DNA from: an uncultured Bacilli bacterium
GTDB taxonomy: Bacteria > Bacillota_I > Bacilli_A > RFN20 > CAG-826
Direction of reading: 5' to 3'
DNA length: 18,867 bases
Assembly: GCA_944358755.1 (NCBI GenBank)
Contig: CALVRY010000008.1
Span: forward strand, 1-18,867
A program made the position numbers and the translations under genes. The notes below the pieces were generated by a model. It was not told where the DNA came from, did not search any database, and was given only the letters and a program-made list of their open reading frames with translations. This document shows positions 7,735 to 14,667 of this stretch, piece after piece; the stretch's first letter is position 1; every line of letters starts with the position of its first letter.

Positions 7735-7789
7735 CGAGTTTTAATGATTCTTGAAAAATCAAATTTTACCAAAATCCCTGCAAAACTCG
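7735..7789 (-). ncRNA. Predicted three-stem RNA element between comFC and secA
   Basis: On the minus strand an 8-bp outer stem, CGAGTTTT (7789-7782) with AAAACTCG (7742-7735), encloses two adjacent small hairpins. One is ATTTT-GGT-AAAAT (7775-7763). The other is TGATT, a 7-nt loop, then AATCA (7761-7745). Only 1 nt separates the two inner hairpins, so the whole could fold as a compact three-way junction. It begins 6 nt after the comFC stop and lies about 115 nt before secA. No U tract follows, so it is not a standard terminator. I recognise no known riboswitch. A leader element for secA or a 3' end structure of the comF transcript are both possible. Confidence 0.35.
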
Positions 7790-7795
7790 ACTATT

Positions 7796-8527
7796 TTAGA
7801 TAATTTCCAATTCTCTACCATTAGAATTTTTCATTAATTCCATTTTTTCTTCTTCACTAAATACTCTTTTTGCAATCACTAAAATTTTGATTTTTTTAGG
7901 ATTTAATTCTTTTAATAGCTTAATACAAGATTTTAATGTTGAGCCCGTCGTACAAATATCATCAACTAATAAAAGATTCTTTCCTTCTAAATCAGGAATC
8001 TCATCCTTTAACTTGATATATTTATAAATTTCTTTTCGAGTTAAATAAGATTGATCGGATTGTTTAATTGGCTCTGTTTTTAAGAATATATCATGAATTG
8101 GAAGACCTAGACATTGAAACATAAAAATTACATGATTTCCCATCTTTTCTACGCTATGCGATGGTGCAACAACAATTTCATAATTGTGATATAGAAATCT
8201 TAATTCATTCACAAAAGGACCGACAAAAATGTTATTTAATTCAAAATCTCCACAACCTTTATATTGATAAATTCTTTCTTTAATTACGCCATCATATTCG
8301 AAAAGCGATAACGCCTCAATATCATCAATTCGAAATTCAATAAATTCTGGGTGCATTTCATTTAAACACGAATAACAAATTATTCCTTCGTTTAAAATTG
8401 AGTGATAAGAACCATCTTTAATTTCTTTAAAACAAACTTTACAAATTTTTGTTGGCGTCTTGAATTGTGGCTCTTGCTTGAACCATTTCTTCAGTTTTTC
8501 TTTGGCCGATAAAAATAACTTCTCCAT
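7796..8527 (-). CDS. comFC: ComFC-like phosphoribosyltransferase-fold competence protein
   Basis: ComFC proteins assist uptake or processing of transforming DNA together with the ComFA helicase. The 243-residue protein has an N-terminal zinc ribbon with two Cys pairs (29/32 and 51/54) and a type I phosphoribosyltransferase domain whose PRPP loop is LLLVDDICTTGST (185-197). The usual central RGFNQ-type segment is not recognisable; APSHSVEKMGNHV (121-133) stands in its place, so this is a divergent member. The ATG at 8527 has a clear GGAG Shine-Dalgarno at 6-nt spacing and no other ATG lies before the zinc ribbon. This start gives a 28-residue basic extension encoded inside comFA in another frame (89-nt overlap). 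An uncharacterised amidophosphoribosyltransferase-like protein is the only alternative name; the comFA neighbour supports ComFC. Confidence 0.88.
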   Translation of the reverse strand: MEKLFLSAKEKLKKWFKQEPQFKTPTKICKVCFKEIKDGSYHSILNEGIICYSCLNEMHPEFIEFRIDDIEALSLFEYDGVIKERIYQYKGCGDFELNNIFVGPFVNELRFLYHNYEIVVAPSHSVEKMGNHVIFMFQCLGLPIHDIFLKTEPIKQSDQSYLTRKEIYKYIKLKDEIPDLEGKNLLLVDDICTTGSTLKSCIKLLKELNPKKIKILVIAKRVFSEEEKMELMKNSNGRELEII

Positions 8528-9620
8528 TTGTAGCTCCGATTTTTCTTCCTACTCGTCCTGCAATTTGAATTAGTGCTTCTTTTGTGTATATAAAAGAAGA
8601 AGAATTAAACACAATAACTTGTAAATTCTTAAGAGTTATGCCTCTTTCTAATACTGATGTGGTAACTAAATATCTAAATTTCTTATCCCTAAATTTTTGT
8701 ATAGTTTTTGCACGATCTTTTCTTTTAGAATGAACTAAATATCCTTGTTTTGCGATGATTTTTAACAAAGTATAGAGATTTTCGCATTCTTCAATTGTTG
8801 GCGCAAACACCAGTAAAGGAAAATCAGTTTCGCTTAATATTTTCCTAACTTTATAAATTAAATAGAGATAACAAATTATTTTTGGTGCTACAAATAAAGT
8901 TGGTTCAGGTATCTTTTTGCCGTGATATCTTTTAAAAAGAGTTACAACTTTATTATTTCCTTTTTTATATTCGTCTAACAATTTTTCTGAAGGTGTGGCA
9001 GACATTATTATGTAATTTCCTTTAACACTTCTTTTGAAAAAAGCATTTAATACAAAATCATCTTTAAAAGGAAACGCATCAATCTCGTCTAATATTAAAA
9101 GATCAAAATAGTTCTCATATCGGTAGAGCTGATGAGTAGTTAAACATATTATATCGCCATTCAAATCACTAGTATGACCACCATAAAGCGAAATTACTTT
9201 ATAGCCTTTAAAGGCACTTTTTAATCTTTCAGATAATTCAATTACAACGTCTCGCCTTGGTATACCAAATCCAACGCGCCCACCATTTTTTAAAACAAAT
9301 TCAATTGTTTGATAAACGAGTTCGGTTTTTCCTGCACCGCATACAGCATAAATTAATGTATTTTCTTTGTTGCGGTAATTTTTAAAAACCTCATCGCTTA
9401 CTCTTTTTTGGTCTTCACTAAGTTCGTAATTAATTTCTAAATGTCCAAAAGAATTTCGAAAGATTTCGTTTTTCGCCTCTTCGCCAATAAAAGATACGCA
9501 TCGCCTACAATACGTTTCTCCTTTATTATTAACACCAAAATATTTTTGGTCCTCGTTACCACATAAAGGACACTTCGTTATATCAAAAAACCTCCTTTCA
9601 TATAATACGAAGTAGGTCAA
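8439..9620 (-). CDS. comFA: ComFA, competence DNA-uptake ATPase/helicase
   Basis: ComFA is a membrane-associated DEAD-type ATPase needed for pulling transforming DNA into the cell. Numbering from TTG 9620 (393 residues), it has a zinc-binding four-Cys motif (17, 20, 38, 41), Walker A AVCGAGKTE (92-100; this GAGKTE form is typical of ComFA), DEID (178-181), SATP, VLERGIT and motif VI QIAGRVGRK. The C terminus aligns with Bacillus ComFA to its end (GEVIF...KT..M..A...I). It is shorter than the 463-residue Bacillus protein, mostly at the N terminus. The start is uncertain. TTG 9620 has no Shine-Dalgarno, whereas a consensus AAAGGAGG at 9598-9591 is followed in frame only by TTT, TTT, GAT and ATA (9581-9579). 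The true start may be that ATA, giving 380 residues. comFC follows with an 89-nt overlap. Confidence 0.93.
   Translation of the reverse strand: MTYFVLYERRFFDITKCPLCGNEDQKYFGVNNKGETYCRRCVSFIGEEAKNEIFRNSFGHLEINYELSEDQKRVSDEVFKNYRNKENTLIYAVCGAGKTELVYQTIEFVLKNGGRVGFGIPRRDVVIELSERLKSAFKGYKVISLYGGHTSDLNGDIICLTTHQLYRYENYFDLLILDEIDAFPFKDDFVLNAFFKRSVKGNYIIMSATPSEKLLDEYKKGNNKVVTLFKRYHGKKIPEPTLFVAPKIICYLYLIYKVRKILSETDFPLLVFAPTIEECENLYTLLKIIAKQGYLVHSKRKDRAKTIQKFRDKKFRYLVTTSVLERGITLKNLQVIVFNSSSFIYTKEALIQIAGRVGRKIGATNGEVIFIGQRKTEEMVQARATIQDANKNL
9591..9598 (-). promoter_or_regulatory. Strong Shine-Dalgarno at the comFA start without a standard start codon after it
   Basis: AAAGGAGG on the minus strand is the best ribosome-binding site in the region. 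In the comFA frame the next codons are TTT TTT GAT ATA ACG, so the only initiator-like codon at normal distance is ATA (9-nt spacing). A TTG at 9586-9584 is out of frame and stops after two codons. A seven-codon frame, ATG 9601 to TAA 9578, covers the site and ends overlapping the ATA. Confidence 0.7.
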
Positions 9621-9682
9621 TATGAAAAATGTTAAAAAAAATTTAAACTTTTTTTAAAATATTTTTTACAATGTTCATTTTT

Positions 9683-9698
9683 TACGATAATTATCGTA
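9683..9698 (-). repeat. Perfect 16-bp palindrome between rpiB and comFA
   Basis: TACGATAATTATCGTA is fully self-complementary and lies about 63 nt upstream of TTG 9620 and about 85 nt from the comFA Shine-Dalgarno. It contains C and G in each half, so it is less likely to be an AT-composition accident than the other dyads here. It could be an operator for comFA, or a short hairpin (6-bp stem, AATT loop). No U tract follows on the minus strand. Confidence 0.5.
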
Positions 9699-9710
9699 TG
9701 TTTTCGACTA

Positions 9711-9731
9711 AAAAATTATTTAATAATTTTT
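9711..9731 (-). terminator. Possible weak terminator hairpin at the 3' end of rpiB
   Basis: AAAAATTATT and AATAATTTTT form a perfect 10-bp inverted repeat around one central base, overlapping the rpiB stop. On the transcribed strand the second arm ends in a run of six T and is followed by AGTC. The stem is entirely A/T, so its strength is doubtful. Placement at the end of the prfA-prmC-tsaC-rpiB run is what favours a terminator. Confidence 0.3.
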
Positions 9732-10170
9732 AGCAATTTTCGTAATCTTGGATTGTGTCAACTCTTTTTTGGTGTCTACCACCTTCAAACGAAGAATCCA
9801 AAAAGATATCCACTCTCCTAATAACATCTTCTAAATCCATATAAAGCGCACCAAAAGCAATCATATTAGCGTCGTTGTGCCCTCTTAATAATTTTGAAAC
9901 AGTATCATTATAGCCTATTCCACACCTAACACCTTTTACTTTGTTTGCAGCAATTGCAACGCCTTCTCCACTACTACAAACTAAAACACCAAAGTCAGCT
10001 CTTTTATTTGCAACATCTTCAGCTGCTTTCAGAGCAAATTCTGCATAATTACAAGAATCTAATGAATTTGTACCTTCATCTATTACTTGATATCCTTTTG
10101 AAATTAAATGTTTTTTAATTTCTTCTTTATATTTAAATCCGCCGTGATCGCTAGCTATAGAAATTTTCAT
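9730..10170 (-). CDS. rpiB: RpiB, ribose-5-phosphate isomerase B (LacA/RpiB family)
   Basis: The enzyme interconverts ribose 5-phosphate and ribulose 5-phosphate in the non-oxidative pentose phosphate pathway. The 146-residue protein shows the family features: IASDHGG at 5-11 (Asp8 and His9), the catalytic Cys65 in GVLVCSSGEGVAIAANK (61-77), and RGHNDANMIAFG (96-107). The segment CSSGEG differs from the more common CGTGIG, a variant seen in some RpiB/LacAB proteins, so activity on a related sugar phosphate such as galactose 6-phosphate cannot be excluded from sequence alone. No lactose or galactitol genes are nearby, which favours RpiB. The ATG overlaps the tsaC TGA (ATGA), with GGAGG about 10 nt upstream. 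It is the last gene of the prfA operon. Confidence 0.92.
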   Translation of the reverse strand: MKISIASDHGGFKYKEEIKKHLISKGYQVIDEGTNSLDSCNYAEFALKAAEDVANKRADFGVLVCSSGEGVAIAANKVKGVRCGIGYNDTVSKLLRGHNDANMIAFGALYMDLEDVIRRVDIFLDSSFEGGRHQKRVDTIQDYENC

Positions 10171-10769
10171 TTAACAATTTCCTCCACTTCTTCAAGACTT
10201 ATTAGGCCTTTTCTTATTAATATTATTTTACCATTATCTATCTTAAATATTGATGAAGGTGTTCCATTAATGCATTCACCTTCAACAACCCCATCAATGG
10301 TATCATGAAAATATTCAATTGCTTCTTTATCGTTTTTTGCTGGTGGAAAAGAGGAAATATTTGCACTAGGCACGAGTAAAGGTTCTCCGACCTCTTTAAT
10401 CATATTAACTACAAATTTATCATCTGGAATTCTGACTCCAACAAACCCAGTACCTAAATCAACAAAATGAGGCACATCAGTTTTTGTTTTTAAAATTAAG
10501 GTGATTGGTCCAGGCATAAAATAATTAATGATTTTCCTTGTTTTTTCATCAATTTTGACAAATTTTTCAAAATCTTCAATTTTAGAACACATTAAAGTGA
10601 ATGGTTTGTCACTTGGTCTATTTTTTACTTTTACTAATTTTTCATAATTTTCTTCAGAACTAGCTTTAATTCCTAAACCAAAAACTGTTTCCGTAGGAAA
10701 AGCTAAAAGACCATTATTCTTTAAAATTTCGGCACATTTTGATATGTCTTTTTTAGTCAACTTGATCAT
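10167..10769 (-). CDS. tsaC: TsaC, L-threonylcarbamoyladenylate synthase (Sua5/YrdC/YwlC family, short form)
   Basis: The enzyme condenses threonine, bicarbonate and ATP to threonylcarbamoyl-AMP, the first step of t6A37 formation in ANN-decoding tRNAs. At 200 residues it is a single YrdC domain without the C-terminal Sua5 domain. Visible motifs are AFPTETVFGLG (23-33), KNRPSDKPF (49-57, carrying the conserved Lys and Arg that contact the nucleotide), PGPIT (86-90) and VPSANIS (133-139). ATG 10769 has AAAGGA at 7-nt spacing and overlaps prmC by 17 nt; its stop overlaps the rpiB start by 4 nt. Its place after prmC is the common Bacillota order prfA-prmC-ywlC, so both gene products support translation fidelity. 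Confidence 0.94.
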   Translation of the reverse strand: MIKLTKKDISKCAEILKNNGLLAFPTETVFGLGIKASSEENYEKLVKVKNRPSDKPFTLMCSKIEDFEKFVKIDEKTRKIINYFMPGPITLILKTKTDVPHFVDLGTGFVGVRIPDDKFVVNMIKEVGEPLLVPSANISSFPPAKNDKEAIEYFHDTIDGVVEGECINGTPSSIFKIDNGKIILIRKGLISLEEVEEIVK

Positions 10770-11625
10770 ATTTATATCCTTTCAAAATGAACAAAAATCT
10801 TGTTAGCCCATAAATATCTTTTAAAAACATATATTTTTTATCGCCAGGAAAATATTCTTCAACTAATTCGGTTAATTGATGTTCTTGATCATAATTTATT
10901 TCAAAAGCCATCATGAACTTATTGTTCATAAATTTTTTATAGTTTTGAAAAACATCCCTATAAAAAGCGACGCCATCTTCAGAATAAATCGCGTTCATTG
11001 GCTCGTTTTTCTTAACTTTTTCTTCGATATCATTTTTATTTTGAACGTAAGGTGGATTTGAAATAAAGATATCAAATTTAATGTTTTGATTAACGAAAGG
11101 CTTGGTCTTGTCACCTTTTAAAAAAATAATATCTAATTCTAAATCTTTTGCATTTTTATTAGCGACCTCTAAAGCGTCTTTAGAAATATCGCTTGCAAAA
11201 ACGCTTGAATCTGTAAAACTTTTTTTCATAAAAAGAGCAATACAGCCAGAACCAGTGCACATATCGCCAATAACTTTATGTTCTAATTCTAATTTTTCAA
11301 TGAAATATCTAGTTTTAGTCACAAGCTCTTCTGTCTCTACTCGAGGTATTAAAACTCTATTGTCGACATAAATGTCTAAATCCACAAAGGGGGCTGAATT
11401 TAAAATATATTGGATTGGTTCTCCATTAAATAATCTTTCTTTTAATTCATTAAAATAGTTAATATTTGCAAGGTTTTTGTCGAAATTTAGTACTAAATTA
11501 GTATAATTCTGGTAGTTATTTACCTTCTCAATTAGTAGAAAAATTTCGTTATCACTAATCTCTAAATTCTTGTTTTTTACTTCTTCTTTAGTTTTAAAAA
11601 AAGCTTCTCGATTAGTTAATTCCAT
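10753..11625 (-). CDS. prmC: PrmC (HemK), release-factor glutamine N5-methyltransferase
   Basis: PrmC methylates the Gln of the GGQ motif in RF1 and RF2 using S-adenosylmethionine, which speeds peptide release. The 290-residue protein has an N-terminal helical domain with GEPIQYI (68-74) and IPRVETEELV (93-102), both typical of PrmC. These are followed by a Rossmann methyltransferase domain with DMCTGSGCIA (121-130, usually DLGTGSG) and the catalytic NPPY (190-193). ATG 11625 overlaps prfA by 14 nt and has only a weak Shine-Dalgarno (GGGA), which suggests translational coupling to prfA. Both of its substrates, RF1 (adjacent) and RF2 (about 6 kb away), are in this window. Confidence 0.96.
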   Translation of the reverse strand: MELTNREAFFKTKEEVKNKNLEISDNEIFLLIEKVNNYQNYTNLVLNFDKNLANINYFNELKERLFNGEPIQYILNSAPFVDLDIYVDNRVLIPRVETEELVTKTRYFIEKLELEHKVIGDMCTGSGCIALFMKKSFTDSSVFASDISKDALEVANKNAKDLELDIIFLKGDKTKPFVNQNIKFDIFISNPPYVQNKNDIEEKVKKNEPMNAIYSEDGVAFYRDVFQNYKKFMNNKFMMAFEINYDQEHQLTELVEEYFPGDKKYMFLKDIYGLTRFLFILKGYKYDQVD

Positions 11626-12703
11626 TTTGATTCCCAGCTATCTTTTGTTGTTGATCATAGTTAATTAAAGCATCAATAATCGCATCTAAATCACCATTGA
11701 TAACTCTGTCAAGTTGTTGGATAGTGAATCCGATTCTATGGTCAGTTACTCTATTTTGTGGATAGTTATAAGTTCTGATTTTTTCGTTTCTGTCGCCACT
11801 ACCAATTTTGCTTCTATATTGCGCCTCAGTTTTGGCTTTCTTTTCTTCTTCGAGTTGAGCTAATTTTGATGCCAACATTTGCATACAAATTTCGTGGTTT
11901 TGAATTTGTGACTTTTCGGTTTGACAAGAAACAACTATTCCGCTTGGAATATGTGTAATTCTAACTGCTGATTCGGTTTTATTAACGTTTTGGCCGCCCG
12001 CTCCTTGAGATCTATAACGATCCACTTTTAAATCTGCAGGATTAATATTTACTTCATTTGCTTCAACTTGAGGCATAACAACGACTGTTGCAGTGGATGT
12101 ATGAATTCTGCCGTTTGCTTCAGTCTTTGGAACTCTTTGAACTCTATGAACACCACTTTCAAACTTTAATCTAGAATAGGCATCATCTCCGCTTACGACA
12201 AAAGAAACATAAGAATAACCGCCAACACCAGTTGGGGATTCATCTAAAATTTTAACGTGCCATCCTTTATTTTCGCAGTATCTTACATACATTCTAAATA
12301 AATCTCCTGCGAAAATATTTGCCTCATCTCCACCAACAGCGCCTTTAATTTCAAAAATAATATCCTTACCATCGTTAGGATCTTTTGGCAATAATAAAAT
12401 TCTTAATTCTTCCTCAATTGATTCAATTAAAGCTTCGTTCTTTTTTAATTCTTCTTTGCCCATTTGTGCAATTTCTGGATCTTTATCATTGCACATCAAA
12501 AGAGCATCATTTTTATTTTGTTCAGCAAAACAAAATTCGTGATATTTGTCAACTATTGGTTCTAGTTGACTTCTTTCTTTACTTAACTTCTTGAAAAGAT
12601 TCATATCAGAGGAAGTTTCTGGTTGTAATAATAAATCATCAATTTCAGTCAATCTTTTTTCGCTTGTATTAAGTCTATCTCTCATGCTTTTATCCATTTT
12701 CAT
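11612..12703 (-). CDS. prfA: Peptide chain release factor 1 (RF1)
   Basis: RF1 terminates translation at UAA and UAG. The 363-residue protein carries the RF1-type PxT codon-recognition motif as PKT (192-194, in VQRVPKTEANGRIHTS) and GGQ at 236-238. RF2 of this organism has SPF at the equivalent place, so the two factors are clearly told apart. Two starts are possible. ATG 12703 is only 2 nt from the end of GGAGG, whereas ATG 12697 (Met3) sits at 8 nt and is the more likely initiator, giving 361 residues. It is the first gene of prfA-prmC-tsaC-rpiB and faces dnaX across a 254-nt divergent gap with an inverted repeat about 21 nt from its start. Confidence 0.97.
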   Translation of the reverse strand: MKMDKSMRDRLNTSEKRLTEIDDLLLQPETSSDMNLFKKLSKERSQLEPIVDKYHEFCFAEQNKNDALLMCNDKDPEIAQMGKEELKKNEALIESIEEELRILLLPKDPNDGKDIIFEIKGAVGGDEANIFAGDLFRMYVRYCENKGWHVKILDESPTGVGGYSYVSFVVSGDDAYSRLKFESGVHRVQRVPKTEANGRIHTSTATVVVMPQVEANEVNINPADLKVDRYRSQGAGGQNVNKTESAVRITHIPSGIVVSCQTEKSQIQNHEICMQMLASKLAQLEEEKKAKTEAQYRSKIGSGDRNEKIRTYNYPQNRVTDHRIGFTIQQLDRVINGDLDAIIDALINYDQQQKIAGNQNGIN

Positions 12704-12723
12704 TTCCTCCTCAATTCAAAAAA

Positions 12724-12742
12724 TTATACAAAAATTGTATAA
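12724..12742 (-). repeat. 8-bp dyad in the prfA leader/promoter region
   Basis: TTATACAA and TTGTATAA flank 3 nt. On the minus strand the dyad contains TATAAT, and a consensus-like TTGACA lies upstream at 12769-12764. With an 18-nt spacer the -10 paired with that -35 would be TATTTA (12745-12740), a weak match, and TATACA is at 22 nt. The prfA promoter is therefore very probably in this interval, but its exact boxes are not settled. The dyad may be an operator or a leader hairpin. Confidence 0.45.
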
Positions 12743-12852
12743 ATAATTAAATATCTAGTTAAATGTCAAAATAAATAAAAATATTAGGAAAAATTGGAAA
12801 AATCCCTAGAATTTTTAAAAAAATATTTTCTAATTTTAAAACAATATAAAAT

Positions 12853-12880
12853 CGTGAAAATTTTAGAACTTCTTTTCACG
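12853..12880. repeat. Inverted repeat in the prfA-dnaX divergent gap
   Basis: CGTGAAAA (12853-12860) and TTTTCACG (12873-12880) are perfectly complementary across a 12-nt loop. They stand out for their CG ends in a gap that is otherwise nearly all A/T. The element lies between the two divergent genes, about 80 nt upstream of dnaX and 150 nt upstream of prfA. A shared operator is possible. No 4.5S RNA or tRNA could be recognised anywhere in 12704-12957. Confidence 0.4.
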
Positions 12881-12934
12881 CGAATTAATTTTATCAACGC
12901 CAATGTTTAAATTTTTAAAACTCAATTTAATGTG

Positions 12935-12940
12935 TATAAT
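12935..12940 (+). promoter_or_regulatory. -10 box of the dnaX operon promoter
   Basis: A consensus TATAAT lies 17 nt before the dnaX ATG. The -35 at 17-nt spacing would be TTTTTA (12912-12917), weak. With a start of transcription about 7 nt downstream, the 5' leader would be only about 10-15 nt. That barely leaves room for the AAGG at 12945-12948 to act as Shine-Dalgarno. Confidence 0.5.
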
Positions 12941-12957
12941 TAATAAGGTATTAATTC

Positions 12958-14649
12958 ATGTCTTATTTAGCACTTTATAGAAAATATAGAAGTAAAAATT
13001 TCGATGAACTCGTTGGTCAAGAAGCAATAAAAAGAACTTTGGAAAATTCATTAAAAATCCAAAAAATTTCACATGCCTATCTTTTTAGTGGGCCAAGAGG
13101 CACTGGTAAAACTAGTGTCGCTAGACTTTTTGCTAAAGCTTTAAATTGCGAAAAAGGTATTGGGCACATTTGTAACGATTGTCCAAGTTGTAATGCAATT
13201 AATGAAGGCTCTCATCCTGATGTTATCGAAATCGATGCTGCTAGTAACAGCGGAGTTGATGAAGTTAGAGAATTAATTGAAAAAGTTAAATATGCTCCAA
13301 TTCAAAGTAGATATAAAATCTATATTATTGATGAAGTTCACATGATGACAAATAGTGCTTTTAACGCACTATTAAAAACACTAGAAGAGCCGCCAAGTTA
13401 TGTTGTTTTCATTCTTTGTACAACCGAACCTTATAAACTTCTACCAACGATTTTAAGTAGATGCCAAAGATATGAATTCAAGAAAATTACTGATGCAGAA
13501 CTCAAAAAACTGATTGTTCGTGTTTTGAGCGAAGAAAATATCACTGCAACAAATGATGCAATAAATTTAATTGTCGAATTAGCTAATGGTGGTGCAAGAG
13601 ATTCCTTATCTATTCTTGATCAAGTCATATCTTACGCAGGTTCTAACATTGAAGAAAGCGATGTCATAAAAATGTTCGGGCTCGTTTCTAGTCAAGACAA
13701 AATCCGTTTATTAGAAGATATAAAAGATAAAAACACCTTAAAAGTCTTAAAATCTTTTGATGAAATGGTTCAAAAAAATACCGATTTATCAAGATTAGTT
13801 AATGAATTGTTAAATCTTTTAAAAGATTCTTTAGTTTATTTAAAAACAAGAGACAAAAATTTAATTACTTCTTCGAAAGAAGATGATGCAAAAGAAATTA
13901 TGCTTAAATTCGATGAAAGTGAATTAATGAATTACATCGAACAACTCTTAAAATGTCAAAACGAATTCAAAACAACTTCTGACCCAAACTTCTTGTTTGA
14001 AATTTATTTATTAAAGTTGCTTGGTTTGGAAACAACAAGCACTACTCAATATGTTGCACCTAAAGAAGTCGCAAGAGAGGTTAAAACACAAGAAATTCCC
14101 GTCCAAAAACCAATTGAAAATTCCGAAAAGCCAGCAAATCTCAACTCTTTTGTTGAAAAACCAATTGAAACTAAAAAGGAAGATCCACAAGTTGATATTA
14201 AGCTTAAACCTTCCACATCTGAATTTGCACCTCTATCAGTTGATGGAGATATAAGACAAATTACAATCGATGAACTTATCAAACTAACGATAATTTCTAA
14301 TAAAGACGAAAGAAAAGTTTTAACAAATAGATGGCTAGCACTTGAGCAATTAATTAACGATCCAAACGAAGGACCTTATGCTTCATTGCTTTTGGATTCA
14401 AAACCATACATAGTTACAAATTCAAATTTAATTCTTATTTGCGACTATAAAAATACAGCTAAAAAAATAAACATTATCTCTAATCAAGAAGGTTTAAACA
14501 AACTTGTTAAGAAATTATTAGGGAGAAAAGTTTGTCTCTATGCTCTAAATAGAGATGAGTCAACCGAATTAATTAAAAAATATCGTAATCTTCAAGAGTT
14601 AAATCACTTACCAAAGAAAAGCGATATTGAAGATACTAAATTATTTTAA
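12958..14649 (+). CDS. dnaX: DnaX, DNA polymerase III subunit tau (gamma/tau)
   Basis: DnaX is the ATPase of the clamp loader and links polymerase cores to the helicase. The 563-residue protein has Walker A GPRGTGKT (45-52), the zinc-binding cysteines 64, 72, 75 and 78, Walker B IIDEVHMM (123-130) and the arginine-finger SRC motif (167-169, TILSRCQRYEF). A linker rich in Pro, Lys, Glu and Thr (about 355-425) leads to a C-terminal tau domain. I found no AAAAAAG slippery heptamer that would yield a separate gamma, so full-length tau is the expected product. ATG 12958 follows a TATAAT by 17 nt. It starts the seven-gene plus-strand run and is followed by ybaB after 18 nt. Its clamp-loader partner delta' is encoded four genes on. 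Confidence 0.97.
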   Translation: MSYLALYRKYRSKNFDELVGQEAIKRTLENSLKIQKISHAYLFSGPRGTGKTSVARLFAKALNCEKGIGHICNDCPSCNAINEGSHPDVIEIDAASNSGVDEVRELIEKVKYAPIQSRYKIYIIDEVHMMTNSAFNALLKTLEEPPSYVVFILCTTEPYKLLPTILSRCQRYEFKKITDAELKKLIVRVLSEENITATNDAINLIVELANGGARDSLSILDQVISYAGSNIEESDVIKMFGLVSSQDKIRLLEDIKDKNTLKVLKSFDEMVQKNTDLSRLVNELLNLLKDSLVYLKTRDKNLITSSKEDDAKEIMLKFDESELMNYIEQLLKCQNEFKTTSDPNFLFEIYLLKLLGLETTSTTQYVAPKEVAREVKTQEIPVQKPIENSEKPANLNSFVEKPIETKKEDPQVDIKLKPSTSEFAPLSVDGDIRQITIDELIKLTIISNKDERKVLTNRWLALEQLINDPNEGPYASLLLDSKPYIVTNSNLILICDYKNTAKKINIISNQEGLNKLVKKLLGRKVCLYALNRDESTELIKKYRNLQELNHLPKKSDIEDTKLF

Positions 14650-14667
14650 AGAAAGGAATTTAATTAT

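Noticed and set aside
12958..14649. Possible dnaX gamma-producing frameshift
   Set aside because: A-rich runs occur (for example near 13769 and 14460), but none is an A-AAA-AAG heptamer in the proper frame with an upstream Shine-Dalgarno and downstream stem.
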